NCBI RefSeq assembly: GCF_021611515.1
Contig: NZ_CP090960.1
Location: 2,418,001-2,482,000 of the forward strand
Length of the DNA: 64,000 nucleotides
Source of the DNA: Mariluticola halotolerans
GTDB taxonomy: Bacteria > Pseudomonadota > Alphaproteobacteria > Rhizobiales > Devosiaceae
Reading direction: 5' to 3'
Shown: positions 62,122-64,000 of the stretch, piece by piece
Layout of the letters: each line of letters opens with the position of its first letter
Position numbering within the stretch: the first letter of the stretch is position 1
Made by a program: the position numbers and the translations under genes
The notes under the pieces: generated by a model
Database searches by the model: none
The model's input: the letters and a program-made list of their open reading frames with translations, nothing else
Told to the model about the DNA's origin: nothing

Positions 62122-63243
62122 TTGAGTTCTCCGTCAACGGTTAGTGATGCCTATCTGGCCCTAGCGGCTGACGGGACACTCAAAATCGATGCCGCCCAGC
62201 AAGAGGCTGCGGGATTGCTCGACGAGATCGCAGCGGCCGTGACTGCGCTTGAACAGAGCAATGGCGGTCTGGCCGGCTTTTTCAAAAAGCGCAGGGCTGT
62301 GCCGAAAGGCGCCTATATCTGGGGCGAGGTGGGACGCGGCAAATCCATGCTGATGGATTTGTTTTTCGATACCGTGCCCATCACCGCCAAGCGGCGTGTG
62401 CATTTTCATGAGTTCATGGATGAAATGCATGCGGCGATTGCCGTGTTTCGGTCCGAGAACACGGATGACAGGGGCGCGCGCGACCCGATCCCTGCGGTGA
62501 TCAAGCCCATCCTCAAGACCACGCGTCTATTGTGTTTTGACGAGTTTCACGTTTCCGACATTGCCAATGCCATGTTGTTGCAACGCTTGTTTGAAAAGCT
62601 GTTCGCGGCTGGCGTGGTGGTGGTTGCCACATCAAATGTCGCGCCAGACCGGCTTTATGAGGACGGGCTCAACCGGCAATTGTTCCTGCCGTTTATTGAT
62701 CTGCTTAAATCCCATGTGACGGTCTGCGAACTGGCCTCGGCCAAGGACTATCGCCGGGACAAGCTGAGTGGTCAGGCAGTATTTCACTTTGGTGCCGGTG
62801 GTCATGCGGCAATGGATGAGATGTGGCGACGGCTGGCCGGTGGGCAGAAGGGGACCCAATCAGAGATCGGCTCGTTGGGCCGAAAAATCACAGTACCGCG
62901 TCAGGCGATGGGTGTTGCCCGGTTCGATTTTGCGGATTTATGCGAAAAGCCGCTCGGCGCGCGCGATTATCTGAAAATTGCCAATGCCTTTCACTCTTTG
63001 GTGCTGGATGACGTGCCGCAATTTGACCGGACACGCTCGAACGCTGCCAAGCGGTTCATTCTTTTGGTGGACACGCTCTATGATCGCGGGGTGAAGCTTG
63101 CCGCCAGTTTTGCAACCCCACTCGACCAGCTGGGTGCCGATGACAAGACGGCCTTCGAGTTTCAGCGTTGCGTGTCCCGTCTGATCGAAATGCAGTCCGA
63201 TGCGTATCTTTCCGCGCCGCTGCGCGCACGGGAAAACCTATAG
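62122..63243 (+). CDS. zapE: Cell division ATPase ZapE (AFG1-like)
   Basis: A 373-residue AAA+ ATPase of the ZapE/AFG1 family, which acts at the division septum and, in mitochondria, in respiratory-chain protein turnover. The Walker A is YIWGEVGRGKSMLMDLFF and the Walker B LLCFDEFHVSDIANAM. Also seen are KRRVHFHEFM, VVVATSNVAPDRLYEDGLNR and the C-terminal AAKRFILLVDTLYDRGVKLA. A TTG start at 62122 with GAGG upstream gives the expected N-terminus. It lies 17 nt after the lipoprotein gene and 118 nt before mdh. Confidence 0.95.
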   Translation: MSSPSTVSDAYLALAADGTLKIDAAQQEAAGLLDEIAAAVTALEQSNGGLAGFFKKRRAVPKGAYIWGEVGRGKSMLMDLFFDTVPITAKRRVHFHEFMDEMHAAIAVFRSENTDDRGARDPIPAVIKPILKTTRLLCFDEFHVSDIANAMLLQRLFEKLFAAGVVVVATSNVAPDRLYEDGLNRQLFLPFIDLLKSHVTVCELASAKDYRRDKLSGQAVFHFGAGGHAAMDEMWRRLAGGQKGTQSEIGSLGRKITVPRQAMGVARFDFADLCEKPLGARDYLKIANAFHSLVLDDVPQFDRTRSNAAKRFILLVDTLYDRGVKLAASFATPLDQLGADDKTAFEFQRCVSRLIEMQSDAYLSAPLRARENL

Positions 63244-63340
63244 GCAATCGGGCGTGCATGCGTATGCAAAAATATCCTGATGCACTTGCGCCGCCGCAGG
63301 CTAACGGTTAATGAGGGCGCGAGCCACAACCTCATCCTAA

Positions 63341-64000
<660 letters not shown>

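Overview
The window is a GC-rich chromosomal segment from a free-living aerobic alphaproteobacterium, most likely of the order Hyphomicrobiales (Rhizobiales). This rests on gene families and order: a hemC-hemD-mitofilin-hemY cluster, a 1.6-thousand-residue NAD-glutamate dehydrogenase, sdhCDAB followed by an Omp19/Inh-type lipoprotein, zapE and mdh, an SDHAF4-like protein beside htpX, and rsmB-heparinase-purH. The genus cannot be named from the sequence alone. About sixty genes are supported, nearly all core housekeeping.

Layout. 1-17.7 kb: the typA 3' end, an EamA permease, an MTA/SAH-type nucleosidase, soluble (ppa) and membrane (hppA) pyrophosphatases, a phytanoyl-CoA-dioxygenase homologue, small conserved proteins (YggU, YggT, TerB), two coupled GT8 glycosyltransferases, phhB, an aldo/keto reductase, a LacI regulator, a GGDEF-EAL protein followed by a FeeM/LuxI-like acyl-transfer protein, and a universal stress protein. 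17.7-22.1 kb: an accessory block containing a secreted protein of unknown function and a 3.15-kb restriction-modification island. The island is bounded by a 42-nt duplication of the 3' end of tRNA-Thr(CGT) and carries no integrase. It holds a candidate restriction endonuclease, a cytosine-C5 methyltransferase whose 3' end overlaps it tail-to-tail, and a wrecked vsr gene.

22.1-29.9 kb: heme genes with a Mic60/mitofilin homologue, then divergently tsaD-gpsA-yciI-EVE and a DUF1761 protein. 29.9-30.95 kb is a gene-free block of palindromic repeats with one possible structured RNA. 31-42 kb: the SDHAF4 homologue, htpX, rsmB, heparinase family, purH and gdh. 42-49 kb: leucine biosynthesis (leuC, then leuD-ridA-leuB) separated by a DUF4893 protein, a membrane GGDEF cyclase, deoD and an ArsR regulator. 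49-51 kb: three tandem secreted acyloxyacyl-hydrolase/PagL-like paralogues and a fasciclin protein. 52-57.4 kb: asd, EamA, an EF-hand protein, beta-carbonic anhydrase, DUF1737, a VOC/MarR divergent pair and a NUDIX hydrolase. 57.6-64 kb: sdhCDAB, a small DUF2007-like gene with an apparent CTG start, the Omp19-like lipoprotein, zapE and the 5' part of mdh.

The functional themes are central carbon and respiratory metabolism (SDH, MDH, GDH), pyrophosphate handling, heme, leucine, purine and aspartate-family biosynthesis, and envelope remodelling. The strongest candidate for something new is the integrase-less, tRNA-nested restriction-modification island. The Mic60-heme linkage, the acyloxyacyl-hydrolase trio, the FeeM-like/c-di-GMP pair and the repeat/RNA block at 30 kb also merit a second look.
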